Shown: positions 25,673-37,335 of the stretch, piece by piece
Numbering within the stretch: position 1 is the stretch's first letter
How the letters are laid out: the number at the start of each line of letters is the position of its first letter
Assembly: GCF_022201045.2 (NCBI RefSeq)
Contig: NC_068563.1
Coordinates: 30,043,001-30,107,000 of the forward strand
From: Citrus sinensis
Taxonomy: Eukaryota > Streptophyta > Magnoliopsida > Sapindales > Rutaceae
Direction: 5' to 3'
Length of the DNA stretch: 64,000 nucleotides
The notes under the pieces: model-generated
Told to the model about the DNA's origin: nothing
Databases searched by the model: none
The model's input: the letters and a program-made list of their open reading frames with translations, nothing else
Translations under genes and position numbers: made by a program

Positions 25673-27448
25673 ATGTCTTGTTCGGTAGCAGTTTCAAACT
25701 CTCCTGTATTTTCGCCATCATCGTCTCTGTTTTGCAACAAAACGTCCGTAATCTCTCAGTCTCCAGAAAAAACCCTGAATTTGCCATTAACCCATGTAAA
25801 GTTTTCGCCTTCTTCATCATTATCACCCACTTCGCCTTCGCCTTCTTCTCCGCTTCGTTTTCGCCTTCAAAAGCCACCAACTGGGCTCTCCTCTTCTTCC
25901 TCTGCTGCTTGTTCTTCGTCCTCCTCCTCGTCACCCTCAGCCTTGGCGACCGGCTCGGGGACAGCATCTCAGCAGCAGACGATATTGAAGAGAAAGAGGC
26001 CGGCGAAGCTGGATATTCCGGTCGCTTCGATGAGTTTTGGAGGGCTGGTGACTCCAAGAGAGGTGAAAAGAGACGAGGTCGAAGATGAGAGAGATGGCTT
26101 TTATTCGGTTTATTGTAAACGAGGAAGAAGAGAAGCGATGGAGGATCGTTTCTCTGCTCTTGTTGATTTTCAAGGAGATTCCAAACAGGTATTTTTATAT
26201 TTGTTTTTGAAGAATTTGCATCGACAAAATTGATTATTTGGGTTTCATCCTATAGCTGAGTTTCCCTTTCTTTTTTTTTCCCTCATTGGTTTGGATTTGT
26301 TAAAGTACTTAGCTTTGGTAAATTGGTAGTTCACGGATTGTAATTTGTTACATGTAGAGGGGGAAAAATATTTTTGAGTTAGTTTTAAAATTGTTGATGG
26401 AATAGGACAAACTGGTAGAAAGTAGTGAAGATTGAAAGAAATTTTAGCATTAAAGATTATGTTTCGGTGGGATAAGATTATTAATCTGTGAAGAATTTGT
26501 ATAATTGTTGGCTATAGAAACTATGATTAATGGGGTCTGATGTGTGTCATTTGCAGGCAGTTTTTGGTATTTTTGATGGACATGGAGGTGCCAAAGCTGC
26601 TGAGTTTGCGGCAGAGAATTTAGATAAGAACATTTTGGAGGAAGTCCTGAGAAGGGATATTGAAGACCAGATTGAGGATGCAGTTAAACGTGGCTATTTA
26701 AACACGGATTCTGAGTTTCTTAAAGAAGATGTCTACGGGGGTTCATGCTGTGTGACAGCTTTGATACAAAACGGAACTCTTGTGGTCTCCAATGCTGGCG
26801 ATTGTCGCGCTGTTATGAGCAGAGGAGGCCTTGCCGAGGCACTCACTTCAGACCACCGGCCCTCTAGGGAAGATGAAAAGAGCAGAATTGAGACGATGGT
26901 AAGCATCTGGCTGCTCGATTGCATCAATCTCTCTTTGTGCTTAAATCTTATGTGAGTTGCAGCTAATAGGTTATGTTAAAATTTTGTTATGTAGGGCGGC
27001 TATGTTGATTTATGTCACGGTACATGGAGAGTTCAGGGGTCTCTAGCTGTGTCTAGAGCCCTTGGGGATCGGCACCTTAAGCAATGGATCATAGCCGAGC
27101 CAGAGACTAAAATCATTCGAATCAAACCCGAATACGAGTTCCTAATCTTAGCATCTGATGGCCTCTGGGATAAGGTATTGTCTTGGAAGCCATTTTTATC
27201 AGTGAATTATTTTGCATGCTTCTTATCCTTATAATCGAATAGTTTCCAGATCAATCTAAACAAAATATTTCTTCCTTTGGTTTCAGGTCAGTAATCAAGA
27301 AGCAATTGACATTGCTCGCCCTTTTTGCCAAAGCATTGATGCACCAGAACCAATGTTAGCGTGTAAGAAGCTTGTAGATCTCTCTGTTTCACGGGGCTCA
27401 GTTGATGATGTTAGTGTGATGCTGATTCAACTGGGGCGCTATCTTTGA
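25673..27448 (+). CDS. AP2C1: Clade B protein phosphatase 2C with MAPK-docking motif (AP2C1-like)
   Basis: Mn/Mg-dependent Ser/Thr phosphatase that in Arabidopsis inactivates stress MAP kinases (MPK4/MPK6). Exons 25673-26188, 26557-26898, 26995-27174 and 27287-27448, all GT-AG and phase 0, give 399 aa. Residues 1-100 are Ser/Pro-rich and low in complexity. [11 protein letters not shown] at 106-116 matches the kinase interaction motif (basic cluster, then L-x-I) that defines the AP2C group. The catalytic domain shows [13 protein letters not shown] (D179), [40 protein letters not shown] and VDDVSVMLI, so all the metal-binding acidic residues are present. It lies 5.6 kb upstream of a MAPKKK gene. 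Frames overlapping exon 1 on other frames and the other strand arise from its low complexity. Confidence 0.94.
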
Positions 27449-30400
27449 ATCATCCCAAAACAACATACAGTAGAAAATTGAACTAACGCCGAGGCCGAAT
27501 AAAATTTCTCTTGCTTAGTTACCATTAGGTGAATTATTCCAAGTAGCTTTTAATCAATCATCTAGGGAGGACATTTCCACCTACAATTGAAGAAGAGAAT
27601 TGATACCAGTCATAGATAATTTTTTGTTCTTTGATTTGTAAATAAGTTCATTCTTTGTGTAACATTACTTATCAGCTATTATAATAATTAAGCATAAACT
27701 TAGTGTACAAGTTCAAAGCAAATACAAATAAAAGGATTCAATTTTCGTGGGACATCTAGAAGTGGTGATCCTGTTCAAACGCCTGTGTACACGTTAATTC
27801 TCTTCGCTTATGTAACCGATGTTATGTCATGTGTGGCGTGGCTTCTTTTGAAAATCGGATGTCACAAATTTGAGAAACTTCAATGTCCTGCAATCTGCAT
27901 CCAGCCCAAACTACTTGTTCCATTTCTATGCTTTTATGGGGGGGTCAAAATTGAATGGTCATTTCGCACTTTCTAGAATTTTATCTGTTTTGATGTGAGA
28001 GCATACGCATATTTCAAATTAACTCATTCACGTTGGAAGTCTACGTTTCTAACATTGTCCCAGTCCACTCCGTAATAATTACAAGAACGCACTCAAAAGG
28101 ATTACAAATTAGGAATGGCGATGCAGAGAATATCTTGTACTATGAATTTGTATCATTAAACCTATTTTCATAAACATTATCTTGTATCATCTTTTAGAAT
28201 CTCATTATACATTGATGATAATGAATGGAAAAAACTTCCACCAAAACCCATATCGGACCTAATAATTTCCCCAACAATAAATGAACCCGTACGCCTATTG
28301 AGGAAACCAAATCTTAGCTCAAGAAACCAAAATAATTCAACATGAGGAACAAAATAAGTGTGAGTGTATGCGGCTGCCGACCAACTGCCCCCACTTAAGC
28401 TGCTACCAAGGAACATGGGCGGAGCATGATCATAAAATTTTAAAGGGAATGAGATTTTGTACAACTTAAAAAGAAGAAAACAGAGAAACATACTGCAACA
28501 TGAGCAGCTGTCCAGAAAAAAGGATTTGAGATTTAACGGAGTAAACTAAAAAGGCCATAAGATATAAAAGCTTTTGATCCCACATCACACGTTCTTTCAA
28601 GTTTCAATAATAATAATGCTGGCGGAGTGGTTTCTTTCCTCCAAGGGGCGTACGCGGCAACTTGGGTTCGTTTGACGGCTGGCTTTGCGGTGATCTGCTT
28701 GGTGTCCATGGCTCTTGCTTAATTTGCTAGCTGGTTTTCATGGGCTGGGACCGATACATGCAACGTGCAAGTCAATTGAATGACAAATTACATATATTCA
28801 ACAGAATAGTCTCTCATTCATCACTCTTTTTAATATTGAATTTCCAAAAGTTCCAACGAAAGGATAACTTAATTATCAAAAGGGTATTTTAGTAGAGTTT
28901 ACTGAGGACATACATAATTTTAAAAACATAAAAACTTGCTTACAAAGTATTTATATTTCAACTAGCATTGTTGCATATGTTACCATATGTTAAATGATAT
29001 ATTTCTTAACCGTGTATTACTACAAATGTATGCGTGGTAAGAGATTATTAAAATATTAGCATATAGGATACATCAACATTGGATCCAAACTTCAAATAGG
29101 AGGAAATTGTTTTGGAAATGTGAACGTGGAGTAGTTTGGATCTTGTCAATTCATTCACAGGCGATCGATCTCTTATCACGATCACACAAACTGCGGAAAG
29201 GAATTAATTAGGCCGGACCGAGTCAAGCCACAACAAAACAACGTGACATTACTTTTGGTTCCATTACAACTGGCGAATTTTGTTACGCATGCACATGAAT
29301 CTTTACGAAAATAAGCCGAAAAAATAATGCAAGGTTTGCATGTCCATCGCTGCGTTAGATTGTCGGCGTCCTATCAATGTTTTGCTTTCCTGTCTGCTTA
29401 GTTTAGTTTTTATTAGACAAAAACATAACCCCCCCACATTTATGATTTATCTCTTGCATGCGTTTCCAACAACTTAAACCTAATAGCTTTAATTAAGTAT
29501 ACTGTTTCCTACGAATTAGAAATTAAAAAAATGATTAATAAATAATTAGGTTAACCGGTTTTCATGTTTTGTCAAGGATCCGAGTTTCGTAGTTCCAAAA
29601 GCACTTATAATTAGCTCTTCTGGTGGAGAAATTCTAGAATACATCTGTTGTACCATGTCAGCCATATAATAAGTAAATAATGTCATGACATGTGTGTATT
29701 TATTTTATAAACTATTATGCAAGTGGTGGTTGCATTAAACTCAATTACACATTTCATGCATGCATTAATTGATTATAATACAATAGATATATTTGAGAAT
29801 TTCTCCTTATGATGATAAACATATTATGTAAGTTATAAACACATCAAATGTTTCTAAAGATGTTCTGCTCGTGTTGCGAACGTTTATGTTTCAAAATGTG
29901 AATTTGATATTTCTTTTTTTTTTTTTTTTTTAACACTCATGCTCTGTTATATATGATTAAATTTGTGTTTTGAAGAGTGCAAACATTTCTGCATTTAGGC
30001 TGCGAATTTGGCCTATTTAACACACACATATATATATATGACTTATTCACAGATATAAAATGAAAAGAAAACATCGATATATGACTATGAGTTCAGTCCG
30101 TATTTTAGAAGGCACAAATATTTATTTATTCCAAAATACAAATTTGACTTATACAATGTTATAAATTGGTACATTTGTTTTTCAAAAAAATGTGGATTTC
30201 ATTGCATTTTAAAATCATTAATTTGCTAATATAACGTATTTAATTAGCTCTATAAAACTTGTAAAAAAAGTGGTAACCAGATTGAGAGTAACAAATTTCA
30301 CTAGAAACATTGCTTCTTAGCTTTCTATCAATTATACATGAATCATAATAGAGTTGGCCAGAATTTGATAGACACAAGGAAAGAGATTTTGTAAGAACAC

Positions 30401-30715
30401 ACGACAACCGCTTTACAAAAGATCAGTCGGCACTTGATATTTGTCTGCTGCCCAGTGGCTTATTATTTAATTTCCAAATGGATGCTCCCAATTTCAAAGG
30501 GTTCCTTTTTCCCTTTCCTTTTTCTTTCCATTATCTTTTCTGGGGACAAATTAAACACAACAGTTTTAATGTGGACAATTTCTTCCCACTTTTCATTTTC
30601 TTCTTGGGTAAGAAATTTGTTCCAGCTTATCCAATATCCAGTTTCTTGCGTATAATCCTACGCGTGATAACCGTCTAAGCATCCACATATATATTGCACG
30701 TGGCATGTCGGCATC

Positions 30716-30763
<48 letters not shown>

Positions 30764-33014
30764 GTACTACCCACAAATGAATGCGACATGTTATAAGCAA
30801 TAGAATCAGAAGATACCACCCCAAATTATACCCATTTAGTTGGATATTTCACAAGCAATTACAATGAAATTTGAGCATCTCGCACAGCTTCGTTCTGATT
30901 AAACACAGTTAAAATATGGTGTTATTTTAATCCCCACCTCCATGTTGTTTTAATATTGAAATGCTTTGACCTTACTGTTGGGTTCACATTAATAGACTTG
31001 AAATATAAACACTTGTCTTAAATATTATTATTCAATTCTTACATTTGGTGTTTTTATTTCATTTTTGTGGACTCTACGTACATAATCTTAAAGTTGAATT
31101 CATTTCACAACAGGGCCGTTAAGACTAATATTTAATAGTAACTTAAACTTTTTACTTAATAAATCAATGTGTGATTTGTTCCAATCCACAGCAATTGTGG
31201 CTTAGATCACAACAATACAACATCAAAATTCAAATGAAGCCAAATTTTTTGAGTCAAACGATTTCAATAGCATTAAAATTTTAATAACAAAGTCGTTATT
31301 AATTTGGTAAGCTAGTTCAAAGATGGTGGCGGTTAAAATAAAATTTACATCATCATAATAATCATAAATAAATAAATAAATAAAAATTGTGACTTGTACA
31401 AAAATTGGAACCATGAGTTCACGAAAGGGTATCCAGCTTCAATCCTGATCTTTTAAAAGATACGATAGGATATATAATATGAAATGCTTTACAGATGGAG
31501 TTGTCAGGCAAATTCAATGCCAGTTTTTTTTTAATCTTAATTTAATATAGTTTCTTGTTTTCATTATATTTTTATAATTAAGATAATAAATAAAATAATA
31601 TAAAAAATAAATATTTTATGTGATGGAGGCTGGTGGTGCACGTCAACAGACATGATCGACTCAAACTCTAAACTCCAAAAGCCAGACGCAGGCATATATC
31701 CTGCCAATTGGGACATCTCTTTGTTCTCTGCTGCCGATACGTGGACCTGCAGTTTTTCGCCAAATCAGCGCACTCTTGGGCCCTGTAATTAGCTCAAATT
31801 ACCGGTCTCCACCGAACTGTCTCTGGCAACATGTGGCGGTGGACTCTGCCACTTCGCCAACAAACTCGGCACCTCCTCATTTATTTATTCTTCATTCTTT
31901 TATGTTTCGTGCTCTCTCCATCTCTCTCCATTTCGGAGATTGCACGTCCACTTGTAATACCATGCACGTCCATCCATACTCGTTGATTTTATTACATGCT
32001 TGCCACTCGAGGACTCATTAGCCCATGATTACTCGAGATCAACGTCACGCACGTCGAAATTATTATTATTTTTTTTATAATTTCAATAACAAGAATGAAT
32101 AAAAAGAAAACATGACAATATATAGTTGCTATATGAGCATGAGTCAAGTTTTAAGACATCATATTTTATACACAATTTTTTAAATATTAAATTCACGTGT
32201 TGATATTAAAATTTAGATCGACGATAAGAGTTATTATTTAACTCTTTTTCAATTCCCATCATCGATATAAATTTTATTATCAATATCACATACTTTCAAT
32301 CATTAGAAGTTTTTCTATATAATAAGTCAATTTATAACAATTAAAAGTAGTGTTAGATAGAAGAGGAGATGATTGAAGCACATTTAGCATGCATACATTG
32401 GAATTAGATTGTTGCACTACTTCTCTATCTAGCACGACTAGTTCTCTCACCCACAGCCACAGGGCCACGTCACTTACGACGCAATAAAATTTGGTCACCG
32501 CACGAAGAATTTGCAAATCTATTTCCATTACAAACCACATGTTAAAATACCAACCAACCAATCACAGACAAGGACTAACCTTGCACGTTTAAATAGAAAC
32601 GATCTCACTCGCACCCCCCACCCGATTAACGGCTCAGATCTTCCCCACATGCTCCTCCGGATAAGGATAAAACCCAGTATCCTCCCATTTCACCCCCGCC
32701 CGCACCCCACTACGTCAACTCCTGGCCTGACAAATCAGTTCTAGCCCCAGAAATAATTTTGACGTCGCCAAAACAGTTCCTCACGACACAAATTATCCAT
32801 TTCTAAACTCCAAGTCATCATTAAAATATTCTAAAATTCCATATATATATACAGAGATCGTTCTTTTGGGCCCTCAGAAAGCTACCAAGAAAGCCATCTT
32901 ACAACACAACACTCTCTCTTCTCAAATTTTCAAACGCGGCAACTCTCAGGTTTTAACAACACCAGCAAGCAAAAAAGAAAAAAAAAAAAAGCATTAAGCA
33001 TTTATTAAAAAAAA
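27449..33014. other. intergenic, with MAPKKK promoter at right end
   Basis: 5.5 kb without a supportable gene. It holds a (TTA)n trinucleotide microsatellite at about 30716-30763 and short poly-T/A tracts. At the right end a TATATATATA box (about 32842-32851) precedes the MAPKKK start by about 165 bases, and the leader ends in two A-rich runs. Open frames at 31776-32021 and 32286-32561 lack recognisable motifs. Confidence 0.5.
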
Positions 33015-34397
33015 ATGGTTTCTTGGGTGAGAGGCAAGTGCATAGGCAGAGGCTCCTTTGGAACCGTCAACGTGGCCGTCGACAGATTCAACGGCGACGT
33101 TTTTGCGGTGAAATCAGTTGATCGAAACGCCGCGTTGTGTCACCATATGCCAGCAATTCAAGCCGAGTGTTTAGAAAACGAAATCAGAATTCTCCGCTCA
33201 CTCTCCTCCCCTTACATTGTCAAGTACCTCGGCGACGACGTGTCATACGAGGCCCCCACGACGTCGTCCTCGTGCCGGAACCTCCACCTAGAGTACTTGC
33301 CAGGCGGCACCGTCTCCGACCTGGCAACAACTCTTAATGCTTACGCGGACGAGATCACCTTGCGTTCACACACGTACTGTATTGTCTCTGCGTTGAAGTA
33401 CTTGCATTCTAGGAACATCGTACACTGCGACGTCAAAGGCAAGAACGTACTAGTGGGTCCCAATTCGAGTTTCGTTAAACTCGCCGATTTCGGCGCAGCG
33501 GGTGAGGCGACGGTTTCTGACACACGGGGTGTCAAGATTCAGCCGCGTGGAAGTCCTCTATGGATGGCGCCGGAGGTCGTACGAGGGGAGTGTCAGGGAC
33601 CGGAGAGTGATGTCTGGTCTTTGGGATGTACGATTATCGAGATGGTCACCGGAAAGCCCGCATGGGAAGATTTCGGTGCTAACACGCTGAGTCGAATCGG
33701 ATTCTCCGATGAGTTGCCGCGGTTTCCGACTCAGTCGTCGGAACTCGGTCGTGATTTTCTTGACAAGTGTTTGAGAAGGGAACCGGGTGAGCGGTGGAGC
33801 TGTGATCAGCTGCTAAAGCATCCATTTTTACAATCGGTGTCGCCGAGCGATGCGAATACAGTCGCTGAGTCGTCCCCGCGGTGCGTGCTCGACTGGGTCA
33901 ACTCAGAATTCGAGGAAGAAGGAACAAGTGATGATGAGAAATTAGAGGCTTCGGCGAGAGAGAGGATGGGTAAATTGGCAGGTTCATCGGGGGCAATTTG
34001 GGAACCGAATGGTTGGGTGGCCGTAAGAGGAGGAGATGATGAAGTGGTGGAAGGAGGGACGCGGAGGGAATATTTAAATTCGGTTAGCAGCAGCGCAAGC
34101 ACCGAAGGCGGGCGGTCGGTAAATCCGGAATCAGTAGGGGTAAAAGAGGAAATTGAGACAAGGGTAAATTGGGGACTCGATAATGTTGGTGGGTGTCTGA
34201 GCTGTCGTGATGGGTCGCCAGAGGTGGAATTGGCGGTGGAGATGAAAGAAACGGGCATTTGCAGAATGAGAATGCGTAAATCATTATTTTTATCTTTACC
34301 ATTTTGTCGTACGAGAATATTCAGATATATTTTATTGGTGGCGTGTGGCATTTGCTGTTATATTCTTTTTCCCTTTTTATTTTATTTTATTTATTGA
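33015..34397 (+). CDS. MAPKKK14: MAP kinase kinase kinase, MEKK class (MAPKKK14-like)
   Basis: Intronless 460-aa protein kinase that would start a MAPK cascade by phosphorylating MAPK kinases. The kinase domain spans about residues 4-272: P-loop GRGSFGTV (11-18), ATP lysine K33 in FAVK, HCDVKGKNVL with catalytic D139, DFG at 158-160, activation-loop end GSPLWMAPE (179-187) and SDVWSLGC. These are the signatures of the single-exon plant MAPKKK13-21 group. The C-terminal half is acidic and Ser/Gly-rich without a known domain, and it ends in about 24 strongly hydrophobic residues (RYILLVACGICCYILF to the end), preceded by basic residues: a possible tail anchor. The MAPKKK14 name rests on length, class and neighbours (AP2C1-like upstream, RanBP1 downstream). 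Confidence 0.93.
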   Translation: MVSWVRGKCIGRGSFGTVNVAVDRFNGDVFAVKSVDRNAALCHHMPAIQAECLENEIRILRSLSSPYIVKYLGDDVSYEAPTTSSSCRNLHLEYLPGGTVSDLATTLNAYADEITLRSHTYCIVSALKYLHSRNIVHCDVKGKNVLVGPNSSFVKLADFGAAGEATVSDTRGVKIQPRGSPLWMAPEVVRGECQGPESDVWSLGCTIIEMVTGKPAWEDFGANTLSRIGFSDELPRFPTQSSELGRDFLDKCLRREPGERWSCDQLLKHPFLQSVSPSDANTVAESSPRCVLDWVNSEFEEEGTSDDEKLEASARERMGKLAGSSGAIWEPNGWVAVRGGDDEVVEGGTRREYLNSVSSSASTEGGRSVNPESVGVKEEIETRVNWGLDNVGGCLSCRDGSPEVELAVEMKETGICRMRMRKSLFLSLPFCRTRIFRYILLVACGICCYILFPFLFYFIY

Positions 34398-37122
34398 TTA
34401 ATCTCAAACTCAATATATGGACAATGCGAGGGGAACCACCGATTAAAATTAATGTATCTCGTGTTCAGGCAGCGCTTTACGTGCCGCAGACTCGCAAATT
34501 TGCCGACGGTAGGTCACTCTTAAAACACGAGTGCGCTAATAACGTTAAATATCTGAGAGTAGATTCATTAGGACGACAGATTCCGGATAAGAGTCTTTTG
34601 GTATGCGTCCAATTCAAGATATTCCAGGATCGTTACTGTGCCGCTGCTTTCTACTGTGATTCTGAGTTTTGTTCTCACACTTGATGGCATCATTTGGACG
34701 TCGTTTGTTTATAAACCAGTTTTGCATGATGACCGATCGATCATAGCCATTTCATTTAATTTCTTATGAAAGTGGATAAATATGAAGAGTCAAATCATAT
34801 AATTAATTAATTTCGCTAAAATATCATCAGCTGTTGTTAATCAATAGAGGAAATAAATTAAGATGAATGATGTTCTATATTGAAGGCGGCTAGTTGGCCC
34901 AAAAGGCTAAAATATCATCATCAGCTCAATCTGCCACTTGATTTGCACATTACATGCAATCAATCTCTCAGTATTCCAACCGGCATGCATAACCATTGAG
35001 CTTGAAATTAACCAAAATATAATATTAACAATACCCAAAATCAAACTGTTAATATATCAATAATTGTCATGTGATTTCTGAACCACATACAAAACTAATA
35101 ATGCAAATTGATATTATCATATGTGTCACATTGTTTTGTTAACAAATTAACGGCGTGCAAATCTGCAGCGCAGCTACATTTGCCAGCTAATTGAGTGAAG
35201 TTAGGCGAAGCATTGAAGCTCCCCCACTAATAATATGCTTTGTCTCCCTATGATCAGCATCAATTATTATGGCATCATTACTCAATTTTTTAACTCTACT
35301 CGTTCCAGGACTTTCTCTGAAGATCCAAACGTTCGGGTACCAACCAAACAGGACATTAGCTGTCGTGCTGCAACTCCACGGAAGATTCAGCTTCATTTTT
35401 ATCTGCACCTGTTATCGTTCAACACGTGCGGAATTAAGATGCTTAACTATAAATATTCCATCAAATTTAGTCTAACAAAACAAGAATTGGAAGGATCAAG
35501 GAACCTACGCGGTCGCCTGTCGGTTGAAACTTATCCGTGTTGTTATCGCGGGTTAATCATTAATCACGCCAAAGATTAATTAGCGTGCGCGGACCATTTT
35601 TCATCTTCGTTTGAACAAATAATAATAAGAAAAGATTGCGGCTGAAAAATATGTATACACGCATCTTTTTAATTGTCAAAGTCCGACGGGCCTTCTCATG
35701 CAGATAGACTCGAGCACATAAATGTGAAGCCTAACTGTTGACGGGCCTTGATCTCTAGGTTCAATTCAATGGCTCTTTAAGGACACTCAACATTGTACTA
35801 GTACATAAGGCATGACGTTAATTAATGTCGGTAGATAAAAAAGATTTGGGATCACGTGGGTGCTTTAATTTGAGAGAATCCTTGCACTTACAATGTTAAG
35901 TATAAGGATTTGAGTCTCCATAAAAATATTATGAGGTTAATTTCAGTCTTCCTTCGATTATCAAATAATTTAGTGGAGTCAGTCTATCCCTCACAAAATG
36001 TAAGTGGAGTGGACATTTCTTGAATATTAGAGAAGGTTTAAAGAATTTAAGCAGCACTTTAAAGGAGTACATGACACGAAAAAGGTCTCAATTATTGTAT
36101 AATCCGTTTGTAAATATATATAATTTGTTTATAAATATTAATTATAATATCTAATGTAATATCAGTAACAGTCCTGTATAACAGTATTAAAAAAAAAGAT
36201 TAACAAACCAACAACGATTACTATAATTTAGAAGCTATCAACGTATAATGTATCAATAAGTGGACAGTTACGCATAAAACACTTCGGTTGAGAATCTATC
36301 TAATGAAAATCACAAATGCAAGGCGGAGGGATGTTAGAGACTTTGTTCTAGATAAACTATGGCCACTTTTAAGGTTGTTGGAAGTTGTTTGAAGAACCTA
36401 ATTATTAATTACGGGGCTTCATAATTCTGTTTCTCGTCGGAAAGGCAAAGCAAATGGATGACACAAGTTGTCTATTGGATAACTACACGAATGAAATGGC
36501 GTTTATTGATAAGACGTCAAACGACAAGTCATCCAGTCGATTGCTTTGTTAAAGAATGACTTGGACTTGCTTGTTTACTTCATTGAGCAGGTTTGTGTTT
36601 TTAGACTGAGATATCTTTTAACTTAGGGTGAATATAACTTAATCTTCTGTTTTTTTTATTTATTTGATTTCTGCAAATTATTGAAGACAGCTTAAAACTT
36701 TCATATTTATATGAAGTTTTAATTAAGACCGGTTGTTTGAAGCTACACCTCTGATATCTGGATATTATTGCTTTTTAATTAGTGGTTCTTCACTTATAAC
36801 TTTGCTGCGAGAAGTATTTGCTTTGTGCACATGTGATGATCTTTTTCTTGTGTTCATTTCCAATGGCGTGTCAAATTATATTGCTTTGTAAACTTGGATT
36901 GTTGTTCATATTTTCCTAACCTCAAATCTTTTCTTTTCTTTACTTAAATCGAAGTTTATTCGAGAATACACCACAAATTATAGTGCTGTCAGAAGCACAA
37001 TAAACATGTTCTTACTCTTGTTTAATGCCAATTTTACTCCCCGAATTCTCTCATCTTCACGTTAATGATCACTGTTACTTGAAAGCTCTTAATTAATGCT
37101 TAGCTGACTGATCATTTTTGGG
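34398..37122. other. intergenic, no clear gene
   Basis: 3' UTR of the MAPKKK gene, then AT-rich DNA. A CACGTG G-box core sits near 35422. A tiny 32-codon frame (36454-36552) starts MDDTSCLLDNYTNE and lies in locally richer sequence, but nothing identifies it as a gene. No RNA genes seen. Confidence 0.4.
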
Positions 37123-37335
37123 TTGTTCCGGAATATGTATGCCCAGTTGCTTCCTCTTGCTTTGCCCACACCACAAATGCCGGGAATAGGTGGTGGAGGT
37201 TTTGGTTGGCCACAGCCACCACCAGCAATGAGAGGGATGAGGATGCTTTCGATGCTTCCATTTGGCATGCCCCTCCAATGGGCTCTTACTGATCTCTGGG
37301 TTTCTAGGTCATGCATAAACCTTACTTCTACTTGA
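37123..37335 (+). CDS. small Met/Pro/Gly-rich open frame, doubtful
   Basis: A 70-codon frame starting [20 protein letters not shown] and then rich in Gly, Trp, Pro and Met ([26 protein letters not shown]). The composition is unlike the AT-rich surroundings, which suggests a fragment of a real coding exon, or a short peptide. I do not recognise a family. The opposite strand is also open over much of this stretch, which weakens the case. It may be an exon captured or left over from a lost gene. Confidence 0.2.
   Translation: MFRNMYAQLLPLALPTPQMPGIGGGGFGWPQPPPAMRGMRMLSMLPFGMPLQWALTDLWVSRSCINLTST

Noticed and set aside
25395-26088. Long open frames overlapping PP2C exon 1 on the minus strand (220 codons) and in another plus frame (145 codons)
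   Set aside because: They arise from the Ser/Pro-rich, low-complexity coding of exon 1 and from the A-rich leader; only the plus frame from 25673 continues into the PP2C domain.
31776-32021. 81-codon frame upstream of the MAPKKK
   Set aside because: No conserved motif; composition explained by a His/Ser-rich reading of ordinary promoter DNA.
33806-34351. Minus-strand frame of 181 codons opposite the MAPKKK C-terminal half
   Set aside because: Shadow of the GC-richer MAPKKK coding strand; no known domain, no promoter or splice support.
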